Shown piece by piece: positions 1 through 9,800 of a stretch of 64,000 bases of DNA; the first letter of the stretch is position 1, and every line of letters starts with the position of its first letter. Source of the DNA: Dryocola sp051297175 (GTDB lineage Bacteria > Pseudomonadota > Gammaproteobacteria > Enterobacterales > Enterobacteriaceae); assembly GCF_051297175.1 (NCBI RefSeq), contig NZ_JBINNY010000001.1, forward strand, positions 2,666,001-2,730,000. Direction: 5' to 3'. Both the position numbers and the translations under genes were made by a program. The notes under the pieces are model-generated. The model made no database searches. It worked only from the letters and a program-made list of their open reading frames with translations, and was not told the DNA's origin.

Positions 1-122
1 AAACGAGGAAAATTCATGGGCCGTGAAAATAATTCATGTTGTTAAAACCATGTAAATTTAAATATTGATCTGCGTCACACTCTGCCGTTAAATATGACGT
101 CCTGTTTTTGAGCTTCCTCACT

Positions 123-1040
123 ATGATTGTTCGTCCGCACAAGCACTGGTTTAAACGTCTTTTCGTCTGGCACGGCTCGGTTCTCGAGAAAATTTACTCC
201 CGGCTGCTGCTAAACCTGGCCCTCTCCGTCAGCGTGATTTTCTTCCTGCCGTGGTACGAAGCGCTGGGCATTAAGCTCACCATGGCCCCGTTCAGCATTC
301 TGGGCGTCGCCATCGCTATCTTCCTCGGCTTTCGCAACAGCGTGTGCTACGCCCGTTTCAACGAGGCGCGCCTGCTCTGGGGCCAGCTTGCGATCACCGC
401 GCGCTCGCTGCTGCGCGAGGTGAAAAGCCTGCCTGCGGCAAACAGCCATGAGATTAACTACTTCGTCAATTTGCAGGTTGCCTTCTGCAACTGCCTGCGC
501 CTGACGCTACGCAAACAGCCGGTCGAGAACGCCCTGCGCCCGTGGCTGCGCGAAGACGAACTGGCCTGGGTTGCCGCAAGCCACGCGCCGTGCAACCGCA
601 TCCTGCTGCTGATGGGAAACTGGCTGTCGCGCCAGCGCGTCAACGGTACGATTTCCGACGTGCTGTGGCGCAGCCTGGATAACCATCTCAACGAACATTC
701 CGCCGTCGCGGGCGGCTGCGAACGCATCATCAGCACCCCGCTGCCCTTCGCCTATTCGCTGATCCTGCACCGTACGGTGTATCTGTTCTGCATCATGCTG
801 CCCTTCGCGCTGGTGCAGGATCTGCACTACATGACGCCGTTCCTGTCGGTGTTTATCTCCTACACCTTTATTTCGCTGGACAGCCTGGCCGAAGAACTGG
901 AAGACCCATTCGGCACCGAGGATAACGACCTGCCGCTGGACGCCATCTGCAACACCATCGAACGTGACCTGCGCGACATGAACGGCGAAGCGGAGCTGCC
1001 GGAGAAAATGCTGCCGAACCGGCATTATCAGCTCAGCTGA
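123..1040 (+). CDS. yneE: YneE-like bestrophin-family membrane protein
   Basis: The 305-residue protein closely follows E. coli YneE from its start (MIVRPHKHWFKRLFVWHGS) to its end (NRHYQLS). The family is related to bestrophin anion channels and sits in the inner membrane; the physiological role of YneE is not settled. Hydrophobic segments are visible near residues 20-60 and 200-245, and the family-typical EELEDPFGTEDNDLPLD stretch lies near residue 260. The ATG at 123 is preferred over a TTG at 108 because it matches the E. coli N terminus. It appears monocistronic; about 220 bp separate it from the efflux operon downstream. Confidence 0.9.
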   Translation: MIVRPHKHWFKRLFVWHGSVLEKIYSRLLLNLALSVSVIFFLPWYEALGIKLTMAPFSILGVAIAIFLGFRNSVCYARFNEARLLWGQLAITARSLLREVKSLPAANSHEINYFVNLQVAFCNCLRLTLRKQPVENALRPWLREDELAWVAASHAPCNRILLLMGNWLSRQRVNGTISDVLWRSLDNHLNEHSAVAGGCERIISTPLPFAYSLILHRTVYLFCIMLPFALVQDLHYMTPFLSVFISYTFISLDSLAEELEDPFGTEDNDLPLDAICNTIERDLRDMNGEAELPEKMLPNRHYQLS

Positions 1041-1262
1041 TAAACCACGGGCGCGGGGGATCTGTTTGACGGCGATTTGCTATCCAAACGACATTCATCC
1101 CCTCAACACCTATAATTCCAAATATTAACGATCCGTTTTCATATTCACTTGTGCTATGGATTGCTGGCGCTTTAAACTCGTTAGCCGACTAATTAACGAC
1201 TGCTAATGAGATCTTGTGGTGCACGTGTTAAACCGTCTGCTCATGGCCTGCGAGGCTAAATA

Positions 1263-2915
1263 ATGCGCCTGCCGCAAAGCGATCCGTACAAGCCAAGGGA
1301 GTGGCAGCCGCACGAGAAACCGGCGCTGCTCGGCTCCCCTTCAACACCGATTCACCCGACGCCAAAGCGCATCGCCTACGGTATCGTTGGCCTGCTGGTC
1401 TGCCTGACCGGGGCGCTCGGCAACGCGCTGGTGACGGCGAACCTCAACAATCTACAGGGCACCTTTGCCGCCTGGTCGAACGAGATTGCCTGGCTTCCGG
1501 CGGTCTACGTGATGACCAACGCCTCGATTAACCTGCTGCTGGTCAAGTTCCGCCAGCAGTACGGGCTGCGGGCGTTCACCGAAGGCTTCCTGGTGCTCTA
1601 CGTGCTGGTCACCTTCTTCCACCTGTTCGTCAACGATCTCAACTCGGCGATGATGGTGCGCGCGGCCCACGGCATGGTCAGCGCGGCGCTTAGCTCGCTC
1701 GGAATTTACTATCAAATCCAGGCGTGGCCCGCCAAACATCGCCTGAAGGCGCTGACGATCGGTATTACCGGCTCAACGCTGGCGATCCCCATGGCGCGGC
1801 TGTTTTCCTCCGAACTGCTGGAGCTTAACGAATGGCGCGGGCTTTATTACTTCGAGCTTGGCCTGGCGCTGGTGTCGCTGGCCTGCGTGCTGGCGCTGAA
1901 GCTGCCGCCGAGCGACCGTAAGAAAGTCTTTGAGAAGAAAGATTTTTTGACCTTTATCCTGCTCGCTCCCGGCATCGCCCTGCTGTGCGGCGTGCTGTCC
2001 CTCGGTCGCATCGACTGGTGGTTTGAAGCGCCGTGGATCGGCTGGTCGCTCGCCGCCGCCCTGGTGCTAATCGTCACCGCCATCACCTTCGAGCACAACC
2101 GCAGCAACCCGCTGCTCAATACGCGCTGGCTGTCCAGCGGCAGCATCGTGCGGCTCGGGCTCATCATGGTGCTGATCCGCATCGTGCTGGCGGAGCAGAA
2201 CAGCGGCGTCATCGGCTACTTCCAGCTTATCGGCCTGCAAAACGAGCAGATGACCAATCTGGCCTGGTCGATACTGGCAGGCATTGTCTGCGGCATCGCC
2301 GCCAGCTGTCTGACCATCGACATTAAAAAGCTCGCCCGCCCGATAGTGATTTCGCTGGTGCTGATGATTATCGCCTCGCTGATGGACAGCCAGTCCAACA
2401 ACCTTACCCGCCCGGCGCAGCTGATGTTCAGCCAGTTCCTGCTCGGGTTTAGCAGCGCGTTCTTCCTCGCCCCGGCGATGCTTGCGGCAATCGGCGGCGT
2501 GATTGCCGAACCGCGCAACCTGGTGAGCTTTTCGGTGCTGTTTGGCATGAGCCAGAACCTCGGCGGCCTGCTAGGCTCGGCGATTCTCGGCACCTTCCAG
2601 ACGTGGCGCGAGAAGTACCATTCCAGCCTGCTGGCCGACCAGTTGACGCTGCTCAATCCGCTGGTAAACGAGCGCGTGAACCAGTATTCGCAGATGTTCA
2701 GCAGCCAGCTTAACGACGGCACCCTGCTGAACACCCAGGCGCTGCTGCAGCTACAGAGCGTCGCCACCAGCGAAGCCAACGTGCTGGCCTATAACGATAC
2801 CTATTTACTGACCGCCGCCATTGCCACCAGCACCCTGCTGTGGATCCTCTGGCGCCTGATGCGCGTGAAGCTGGCGGCCAGAAAGCAATTGAAAAAGACC
2901 CAGGAGCAGCAATGA
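1263..2915 (+). CDS. MFS drug exporter, DHA2 (EmrB-like) family
   Basis: A 550-residue inner-membrane protein with about 14 hydrophobic helices, the size and layout of the DHA2 branch of the major facilitator superfamily (EmrB/QacA type, proton-driven drug export). The first 35 residues are hydrophilic and the first helix starts near residue 38 (IAYGIVGLLVCLTGALGN). The last four bases (ATGA, 2912-2915) overlap the start of the adaptor gene, and the adaptor in turn overlaps an outer-membrane channel gene, so a complete tripartite efflux pump is encoded. The substrate cannot be read from the sequence. No regulator gene adjoins the operon. Confidence 0.88.
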   Translation: MRLPQSDPYKPREWQPHEKPALLGSPSTPIHPTPKRIAYGIVGLLVCLTGALGNALVTANLNNLQGTFAAWSNEIAWLPAVYVMTNASINLLLVKFRQQYGLRAFTEGFLVLYVLVTFFHLFVNDLNSAMMVRAAHGMVSAALSSLGIYYQIQAWPAKHRLKALTIGITGSTLAIPMARLFSSELLELNEWRGLYYFELGLALVSLACVLALKLPPSDRKKVFEKKDFLTFILLAPGIALLCGVLSLGRIDWWFEAPWIGWSLAAALVLIVTAITFEHNRSNPLLNTRWLSSGSIVRLGLIMVLIRIVLAEQNSGVIGYFQLIGLQNEQMTNLAWSILAGIVCGIAASCLTIDIKKLARPIVISLVLMIIASLMDSQSNNLTRPAQLMFSQFLLGFSSAFFLAPAMLAAIGGVIAEPRNLVSFSVLFGMSQNLGGLLGSAILGTFQTWREKYHSSLLADQLTLLNPLVNERVNQYSQMFSSQLNDGTLLNTQALLQLQSVATSEANVLAYNDTYLLTAAIATSTLLWILWRLMRVKLAARKQLKKTQEQQ

Positions 2916-3994
2916 GTGAACAAGGAACGACTCCGGCGCAAAGCCCGGAGCAGAAAAACCTGCGCGTAGTGTCGATTTTTAGCGCCGCCGCCATCGGCAT
3001 CGTGGGCGTGCTGGTGATCCTCTACGCCTGGCAGCTGCCGCCCTTCACGCGCCATACCGAATCGACGGAAAACGCCTACGTGCGCGGCCTGACGACCTTT
3101 ATCAGCCCGCAGGTCAACGGCTACATCACGGCGGTAAACGTGCAGGATTTTGAGTATGTCAACGCCGGCGACGTGCTGATGACCATCGACGACCGCATCT
3201 ACAGGCAGCGCGTGCATCAGGCCGAGGCGCAGGTCGCCATGAAGCAGGCCGCACTCGCCAACAACCGGCAGCAGCGGCGCAGCGCCGAGGCGGTGATCAA
3301 GAAAAACGAGGCCGCGCTTAAGAACGCCCAGGCGCAGGGCAAGAAATCCCAGCTTGATTTAAAGCGCGTGGAAGACCTGACCTCTGACGGTTCCCTTTCG
3401 GTGCGCGAGCGCGATGCCGCCCGGGCAAGCGCCGCCCAGGGCAACGCGGATGTCGAACAGGCCGCCGCCCAGCTTGAAATGTCGCGCCAGGATCTGCAAA
3501 CCGTTATCGTCAATCGCGGGTCGCTGGAGGCCGACGTTGAAAACGCCAGGGCGGCGCTCGAGCTTGCGGAAATCGACCTGCAAAACACGCGGATCACCGC
3601 CCCGCGCGACGGCCAGCTGGGGCAAATGGCCGTGCGCCTCGGGGCTTACGTGAGCGCGGGAACGCGGCTAACCACGCTGGTGCCGCCGGATAACTGGGTT
3701 ATCGCCAACGTGAAGGAAACGCAGCTTGCCGATATGAAGGTCGGACAGCCGGTCACCTTCACGGTGGACGCGCTGGCTAATGAAAAATTCAGCGGCCGCG
3801 TAGAGAGCATTTCCCCCGCGACGGGCGTGGAGTTCAGCGCTATTTCGCCGGACAACGCCACCGGCAACTTCGTGAAGATCGCCCAGCGCATTCCGGTACG
3901 CATCGAAGTGCTCGGCGAGGCGGATAAGCGCAGGCGGCTGCGTCCGGGAATGTCGGTGCAGGTGCATATCGACACGCGGGAGCAAAACCAATGA
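2912..3994 (+). CDS. HlyD/EmrA-type periplasmic adaptor of the efflux pump
   Basis: A 360-residue membrane fusion protein. One transmembrane helix lies near residues 18-42, followed by the TENAYVRG motif that begins the barrel/lipoyl region of EmrA-type adaptors, a long alanine- and glutamine-rich coiled-coil hairpin (about 95-215), the return lipoyl half with ITAPRDGQLG, and a beta-barrel domain. It would bridge the MFS pump upstream to the outer-membrane channel downstream. The start is the ATG inside the ATGA overlap with the pump gene; an upstream extension in the same frame lies wholly inside the pump gene and is rejected. Confidence 0.9.
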   Translation: MSEQGTTPAQSPEQKNLRVVSIFSAAAIGIVGVLVILYAWQLPPFTRHTESTENAYVRGLTTFISPQVNGYITAVNVQDFEYVNAGDVLMTIDDRIYRQRVHQAEAQVAMKQAALANNRQQRRSAEAVIKKNEAALKNAQAQGKKSQLDLKRVEDLTSDGSLSVRERDAARASAAQGNADVEQAAAQLEMSRQDLQTVIVNRGSLEADVENARAALELAEIDLQNTRITAPRDGQLGQMAVRLGAYVSAGTRLTTLVPPDNWVIANVKETQLADMKVGQPVTFTVDALANEKFSGRVESISPATGVEFSAISPDNATGNFVKIAQRIPVRIEVLGEADKRRRLRPGMSVQVHIDTREQNQ

Positions 3995-5373
3995 GTCCGC
4001 TAAAACTCACCTGTCTTGCCGCGGCGCTGCTGCTGGCGGGCTGCCATTCGGCGCAGGTTCCGCAGGCGAAGCCGACGCTTGAAATCCCCGTCCAATGGCG
4101 CAGCCAGGTTGGCCCGTCGTCAGCGGCGGAAGGCTTCTGGTGGCGCAACTTTCACGACTCCGCGCTTAACGGCTACGTAGACGAAGCGCTGCGCTACAAC
4201 GGCGACGTGCTGACCGCCCGGGAGCGCGTGAACGAATATCAGGCGCGGGTGCAGGCGGCCGTGGGCGGGCAGCTGCCAACGCTTGATGCCGGGCTGAACG
4301 GCAGCCGCAGCCGCTCGCAGTCGGCCGCAACGGGTCAGCCGGTTCACGGCGATCTTTATAAAGGCAGCCTTACCGCCAGCTATGACGTCGATTTATGGGG
4401 CCAGTACAGCAGCGCAACCGAGGCGGCGCGGGCAAGCCTTGAGGCGCAAAAAGCGGCGGCAGCGGCGGCGAACCTCACGGTGGCGTCTTCCGTCGCGTCG
4501 GGTTACGTCACCCTGCTTTCGCTGGACGAGCAGCTTAAGGTCACGCAGGACACGCTGACCTCGCGGGAAAATGCGTACAGGCTCGCAAAGCGCCAGTATG
4601 AGGCGGGCTACAGCTCGCGGCTGGAGCTGATGCAGTCGGATTCCGAATACCGCTCAACCCGCGCGCAGATCCCCCAGCTACAGCATCAAATCACCCAGCA
4701 GGAAAACGCCCTCAGCGTGCTGATCGGCAAAAATCCCGGTGCCGTGGCGCGCGGCGGCGAATTTGACCAGCTGACGCCGCTTGCCCTGCCCGCACAGCTG
4801 CCCTCCACGCTGTTAAACCGCCGTCCGGATATCGTGCAGGCGGAACGCCAGCTGGCGGCGGCGGATGCCACGCTTGCCTCGTCCCGCGCGCAGCTTCTGC
4901 CGTCGATTAACCTGGTGGCGACGGGCAGCCTGCAGGACAGCACCCTTTCACAGCTTATCGACAACCCCCTCAGGCTGTGGAGCATCGGCGGCAGCATCCT
5001 CGCCCCCTTGCTCAACCGCGAGGCGCTCAACGCCCAGGTTGACGTCGCCATGTCGCAGCGCAATCAGGCGCTGTACGCCTACGAAAAAACCGTGCGCAAC
5101 GCCTTCAAAGAGGTGAACGACAGCCTCGACGCCATCCAGCGGCTGAAGGAGCAGCTCGTAGAGCTACAGGCGCAGGAACAGGTGGCCGAAGAGACGTTAC
5201 GCATCGCGCAAAACCGCTACCGCAACGGCTATTCGTCGTATCTTGACGAGCTGGACGCCCAGCGCACGCTGTTCTCCACGCAGCTAAGCGTGGTGCAGGT
5301 GAAAAATAACCTGCTGCTGGCGCAGATCGATCTTTATCGATCGCTTGGCGGCGGCTGGGGCGGGATGCAGTAG
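3991..5373 (+). CDS. NodT/OprM-family outer-membrane efflux lipoprotein
   Basis: 460 residues with a lipoprotein signal peptide ending in LLLAGC (lipidated Cys18) and two outer-membrane-efflux repeats, recognisable by YEAGYSSRLELMQ in the first half and RYRNGYSSYLDELDAQR in the second. It is expected to form the trimeric TolC-like channel of the pump encoded by the two upstream genes. Its start overlaps the adaptor stop by ATGA, so translation is probably coupled. The operon ends just before a REP array. Confidence 0.9.
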   Translation: MSPLKLTCLAAALLLAGCHSAQVPQAKPTLEIPVQWRSQVGPSSAAEGFWWRNFHDSALNGYVDEALRYNGDVLTARERVNEYQARVQAAVGGQLPTLDAGLNGSRSRSQSAATGQPVHGDLYKGSLTASYDVDLWGQYSSATEAARASLEAQKAAAAAANLTVASSVASGYVTLLSLDEQLKVTQDTLTSRENAYRLAKRQYEAGYSSRLELMQSDSEYRSTRAQIPQLQHQITQQENALSVLIGKNPGAVARGGEFDQLTPLALPAQLPSTLLNRRPDIVQAERQLAAADATLASSRAQLLPSINLVATGSLQDSTLSQLIDNPLRLWSIGGSILAPLLNREALNAQVDVAMSQRNQALYAYEKTVRNAFKEVNDSLDAIQRLKEQLVELQAQEQVAEETLRIAQNRYRNGYSSYLDELDAQRTLFSTQLSVVQVKNNLLLAQIDLYRSLGGGWGGMQ

Positions 5374-5424
5374 GATTGTGGCCCGTGGATTGCGGGCCGA
5401 GGATTCTGTCGGGTGGATTGTGTC

Positions 5425-5825
5425 GGGTGGCGCTGCGCTTACCCGACCTACTTTGTCCGGTAACCGATTGAACGTAGGGTGGATAAGCGCAGCGCCATCC
5501 ACCGAATTCCAGACGCGATCGCGGATCCCATTGAACGTAGGGTGGATAAGCGTCAGCGCCATCCACCGAATTCCAGACGCGATCGCGAATCCCATTGAAC
5601 GTAGGGTGGATAAGCGCAGCGCCATCCACCGAATTTCAGATGCGATCGCCAATCCCATCGAACGTAGGGTGGATAAGCGCAGCGCCATCCACCGAATTCC
5701 AGATGCGATCGCCAATCCCATCGAACGTAGGGTGGATAAGCGTCAGCGCCATCCACCGAATTCCAGATGCGATCGCGAATGGCATTGAACGTAGGGTGGA
5801 TAAGCGCAGCGCCATCCACCGAATA
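5425..5825. repeat. REP array A: six tandem REP-plus-spacer units
   Basis: This gene-free stretch (5374-5830) between the convergent efflux operon and SDR gene holds six direct copies of a REP-type palindrome (core GGATAAGCGCAGCGCCATCC) beginning near 5474, 5537, 5601, 5664, 5727 and 5791, so the period is 63 or 64 bp. A diverged REP in opposite orientation precedes them at 5425-5453. The spacers are also nearly identical, and five contain the palindrome GCGATCGC. Units 2 and 5 have an extra T in the loop (GCGTCAGC). The open frames across the array are repeat artefacts. Confidence 0.95.
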
Positions 5826-5830
5826 GCCTT

Positions 5831-6595
5831 TCACACGCCGGTGATCGACGCGCCGCCGTCCACCAACGACGCCGTGCCGGTGACGAACGACGATTCGTCC
5901 GACGCCAGCCACAGCACGGCTCGGGCCAACTCTTCGGGCCGCGCAACGCGCTTCAGGGCATGCAGGCCGGCGATAAACGACTGGGATTCCGGGGTGTCAT
6001 TCATATCGCGGTACATGTCGGTATCCACCGCGCCGGGCAGCACGGAGTTCACGCGGATATTCTGCGGGCCATATTCGGCGGCAAGCGCCTGCGTCAGGCC
6101 AATCAGCCCCGCTTTGCTTGCGGCGTAGGAGGCGGTGCCGGGGAAGGCAAAGCTGTAGCCGATGAAGGTGGAGGTAAAAATCACCGATCCGCCGCCGTGT
6201 TTGAGCATTTCGGCAATCTGGTGCTTCGCGCCCAGAAATGCGCCGGTCAGGTTTACCGCCAGCGCGTTGGCAAACCCTTCGGCAGACACCTCGGTGCTCG
6301 GCCCCGGCTCGCCGAGCGTGCCCGCGTTGTTGAAGGCGATATCGAGCCTGCCCCAGGTTTCCACTGCTTTTACCACCAGCGCTTTGGCGTAGGCTTCATC
6401 GCTGACGTCGCCGGTGAGCGCCACCGCCTCGCCCCCCGCCGCTTTGATTTCATCGACAAGACGGGAAAGCTCGTCCTCGCGCCTCGCCCCGACGACCACC
6501 TTCGCCCCTTCCTCCGCAAACAGCTTCGCGGTGGCATAACCGATTCCGGAGCTGGCCCCGGTGATAATGGCAACTTTATTGGCTAGACGCTTCAT
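5831..6595 (-). CDS. Short-chain dehydrogenase/reductase (SDR)
   Basis: 254 residues of classical SDR architecture: cofactor motif TGASSGIG at residues 12-19, NNAG at 89-92, and a catalytic set Ser142 with Tyr157-x3-Lys161 (SYAASK), ending in the family-typical TGTASLVDGGASITGV. It is an NAD(P)-dependent oxidoreductase whose substrate cannot be assigned. The start at 6595 (MKRLANKVAIITG) gives the normal N terminus; an upstream in-frame start would add 14 residues not expected in the family. It stands alone, converging on array A. Confidence 0.88.
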   Translation of the reverse strand: MKRLANKVAIITGASSGIGYATAKLFAEEGAKVVVGARREDELSRLVDEIKAAGGEAVALTGDVSDEAYAKALVVKAVETWGRLDIAFNNAGTLGEPGPSTEVSAEGFANALAVNLTGAFLGAKHQIAEMLKHGGGSVIFTSTFIGYSFAFPGTASYAASKAGLIGLTQALAAEYGPQNIRVNSVLPGAVDTDMYRDMNDTPESQSFIAGLHALKRVARPEELARAVLWLASDESSFVTGTASLVDGGASITGV

Positions 6596-6685
6596 GAACG
6601 CACTCCGTGGTTGAGCGGTCAGAGTTTGACCGCTCATGGAGTATGGTATTGGGTAGGGATTAAGGAAAGGTTGAACAGCGGGTCG

Positions 6686-6799
6686 CCCTCACCCCGGCCC
6701 TCTCCCCCTGGAGAGGGAGAAACAAAGTTCATCCCACTCACTGGAGGGAGAAAACCAGGCCGATCCCCTCTCCCTTGAGGGAGAGGGTTAGGGTGAGGG
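6686..6799. repeat. MITE-like inverted-repeat element
   Basis: A 114-bp intergenic element between the SDR gene and the 3' end of hrpA. Its ends are inverted 9-mers (CCCTCACCC at 6686-6694 and GGGTGAGGG at 6791-6799), and each flank contains an internal hairpin (CCCTCTCC/GGAGAGGG at 6698-6717 and CCCTCTCCC/GGGAGAGGG at 6765-6786). No coding capacity. A 13-base piece of the left end (TCGCCCTCACCCC) recurs at 13754-13766 near paaK. Repeats of this look are widespread in gammaproteobacterial intergenic DNA. Confidence 0.7.
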
Positions 6800-6816
6800 G
6801 GAACCACGATCGCAGA

Positions 6817-9800
6817 TCAGGCGACAATCTGCTCCATCGCCTGCAAAATACGCTTATCGGAAATCGGATAAGGCGTGCCAAGCTGCTGGGCGAAGAAGCT
6901 GACGCGCAGCTCTTCGATCATCCAGCGGATCTCCTGCACGTCGTCGTCTTCGCGGCGCTCACGCGGTAGCTTGTTAAGCCACTGCTGCCACACCTGCTGC
7001 ACATGCTCAACCTTCAGCATCTGCGCGCGGTCGCGGTGCGGGTCGACGGACATTTTCTCCAGCCGTTTTTCGATGGCCTGCAGGTAGCGCAGCGTGTCGC
7101 CCAGGCGCCTATAGCCGTTGCCGGTCACAAAGCCGCGATAGACCAGGCCGTTCATCTGGGCCTTCACGTCCGACAGGCCCAGCGCCATCGTCATGTCCAC
7201 GCGGCCCTTCAGCCGCTTGTTGATGTTGAACACGGCGGTAAGGATTTGTTCGACCTGCTTCGCAATTTCCACCACGGTTTCGTTCAGCTCTGCGCGCACC
7301 TTCTCATGCAGCACGGCAAAGCCCTCTTCCGTCCACACCGGGCCACCGGCCTGCGCGATGAGCTTATCCACGCCGCAGGAAATGCAGTCGTCGATCAGAT
7401 CCAGCACCTTGCCGTACGGGTTAAAGTACAGCCCCAGCTTGGCCTTGTTCGGCAGCTTCTCGTGCAGATATTTTATCGGCGACGGAATGTTCAGCAGCAG
7501 CAGGCGGCGCAGGCCGCGCCACATGGCCTGCTGCTGTTCCAGCGCGTTGTCGAACAGCCGGATAGCCACGCTGTCTTTCTCATCCACCAGCGCCGGGTAC
7601 GCCTTCATGCGGTAGCTGCCGCGCTTTTGCTCGTAGCTTTCCGGCAGCTTGCCGAAGCTCCAGATGTGCAGCCCGCTCTGTTCGATGCCGTCGTCGGCCA
7701 CTGCGGAAAGCGTCTGCTGAACTTTGTCCTTCAGCCCGCCCTTCAGCGCGGTGAGATCTTTGCCCTCTTTGAGCTTTTTGTTGTGCTCGTCCACCACGCG
7801 GAAGGTCATTTTCAGGTGATCGGGCACCTGATCCCAGTGCCAGTCCTCCCGGTCAATGGTGACGCCGGACATGCGGCGGAATTCGCGTTCCAGGCTTTCC
7901 AGCAGCGGCAGTTCAAGCGGCGTTGCGCGCCCTAAAAACGCCTCGGCGTAGTTCGGCGCGGGCACAAAGTTGCGCCTGACCGGCTTCGGCAGAGATTTAA
8001 TCAGCGCGATAACCAGCTCGCGGCGCACGCCCGGAATCTGCCATTCAAACCCGGCCTCATCGATTTGGTTCAGCAGCGGCAGCGGAATATGCACGGTCAC
8101 GCCGTCCGCATCCGCCCCCGGCTCGAACTGATAGGTCAGACGCAGCTTGAGGTTGCCCTGGTGCCAGAAATTCGGGTAGTCGAGCTTGTTGACCTGCTCC
8201 GCGCCCTCTTTGATCAGCATGCTCTTTTCAAAGTTGAGCAGGTCCGGCGTTTCTTTGCTGACCTTCTTCCACCAGCTGTCGAAATGGCGGGCGGACACGA
8301 CGTCATGAGCGATGCGCTGGTCGTAAAACTCGAACAGCGTCTCGTCGTCCACCAGAATGTCGCGGCGGCGGGATTTATGCTCCAGCTCTTCCACCTCATT
8401 GCGCAGACGCAGATTTTCGCGGAAGAAGGCGTGGCGCGTCTGCCAGTCGCCCTCAACCAGCGCGTGACGAATAAACAGCTCGCGGCTCAGCGCCGGGTCA
8501 ATCTGGCTGTAGTTGACGCTGCGCGCCGCAACGATCGGCAGGCCGTAAAGCGTGACCTTTTCCGTTGCCATCACCGCGCCCTGGGCTTTTTCCCAGTGCG
8601 GCTCGCTCCAGGAACGTTTAATCAGGTGCTGCGCCAGCGGCTCAACCCATTCCGGGTCGATGCGCGCGGCGATGCGCCCCCACAGGCGGCTGGTTTCCAC
8701 AAGTTCGGCGACCATCGTCCACTTCGGCGGCTTCTTGAAGAGGCCTGATCCGGGGAAGATGGAGAAACGAGCGTTGCGCGCGCCGGTGTATTCCTGCTTG
8801 TCGGCGTCTTTCTGGCCGATATGGGACAGCAGGCCGGTGAGCAGCGCACAGTGCACGGAGCGGAAGTCCGACGGCTCGCTGTTGATCGGCAGGCCAAGCT
8901 CCTTCACCACCTGACGCAGCTGGGTGTAGATATCCTGCCACTCGCGCACGCGCAGATAGTTGAGGTAATCCGTTTTGCACTGGCGGCGGAACTGGTTAGA
9001 CGACAGCGCTTTTTGCTGCTCGCCGAGGTAGTTCCACAGATTGACGTAGGCCAGGAAGTCGGACTCTTTGTCGTGGAAGCGGCAGTGCTTTTCGTCGGAC
9101 GCCTGCTGTTTGTCCATCGGGCGCTCGCGCGGGTCCTGAATGGACAATGCGGAGGTAATAATCATCACTTCGCGCACGCAGCCGAACTTCTGCGCTTCCA
9201 GCACCATGCGGGCAAGGCGCGGGTCAACCGGCAGCTGCGAAAGCTGGCGGCCTGACGGCGTGAGCGTGTAAACGCTATGGTCGGCGTCGCTGGTTATCGC
9301 GCCCAGCTCTTCAAGCAGGCGCACGCCGTCCTGAATGTTGCGCTTGTCCGGCGCTTCGACAAACGGGAACGCGGCGATATCGCCCAGGCCCAGCGCGGTC
9401 ATTTGCAGGATGACGGACGCAAGGTTGGTGCGCAGAATTTCCGGGTCGGTAAACTCCGGGCGCGACAGGAAATCGTCCTCGGAATAAAGGCGAATACAGA
9501 TCCCTTCGGACACGCGCCCGCAGCGGCCCTTACGCTGGTTGGCGGAGGCCTGGGAAACCGGCTCGATCGGCAGGCGCTGCACCTTGGTGCGGTAGCTGTA
9601 GCGGCTGATGCGCGCGGTGCCCGGATCGATAACGTATTTGATGCCCGGCACGGTCAGCGAGGTTTCCGCCACGTTGGTCGCCAGCACGATGCGCCGCCCG
9701 GCGTGGGATTGGAACACGCGGTTTTGCTCGCTGTTCGACAGGCGCGCATATAAAGGAAGGACTTCAGTGTGCGGCAGGTTCAGCCTGTTGAGCGCGTCGG

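Noticed and set aside
1..122. Coding sequence at the left window edge
   Set aside because: No convincing frame; AT-rich promoter-like DNA before yneE.
5474..5825. CRISPR-like array (regular repeats at 63-64 bp)
   Set aside because: The spacers are near-identical to each other and the repeats are REP palindromes; no cas genes. The same applies to arrays B, C and D.
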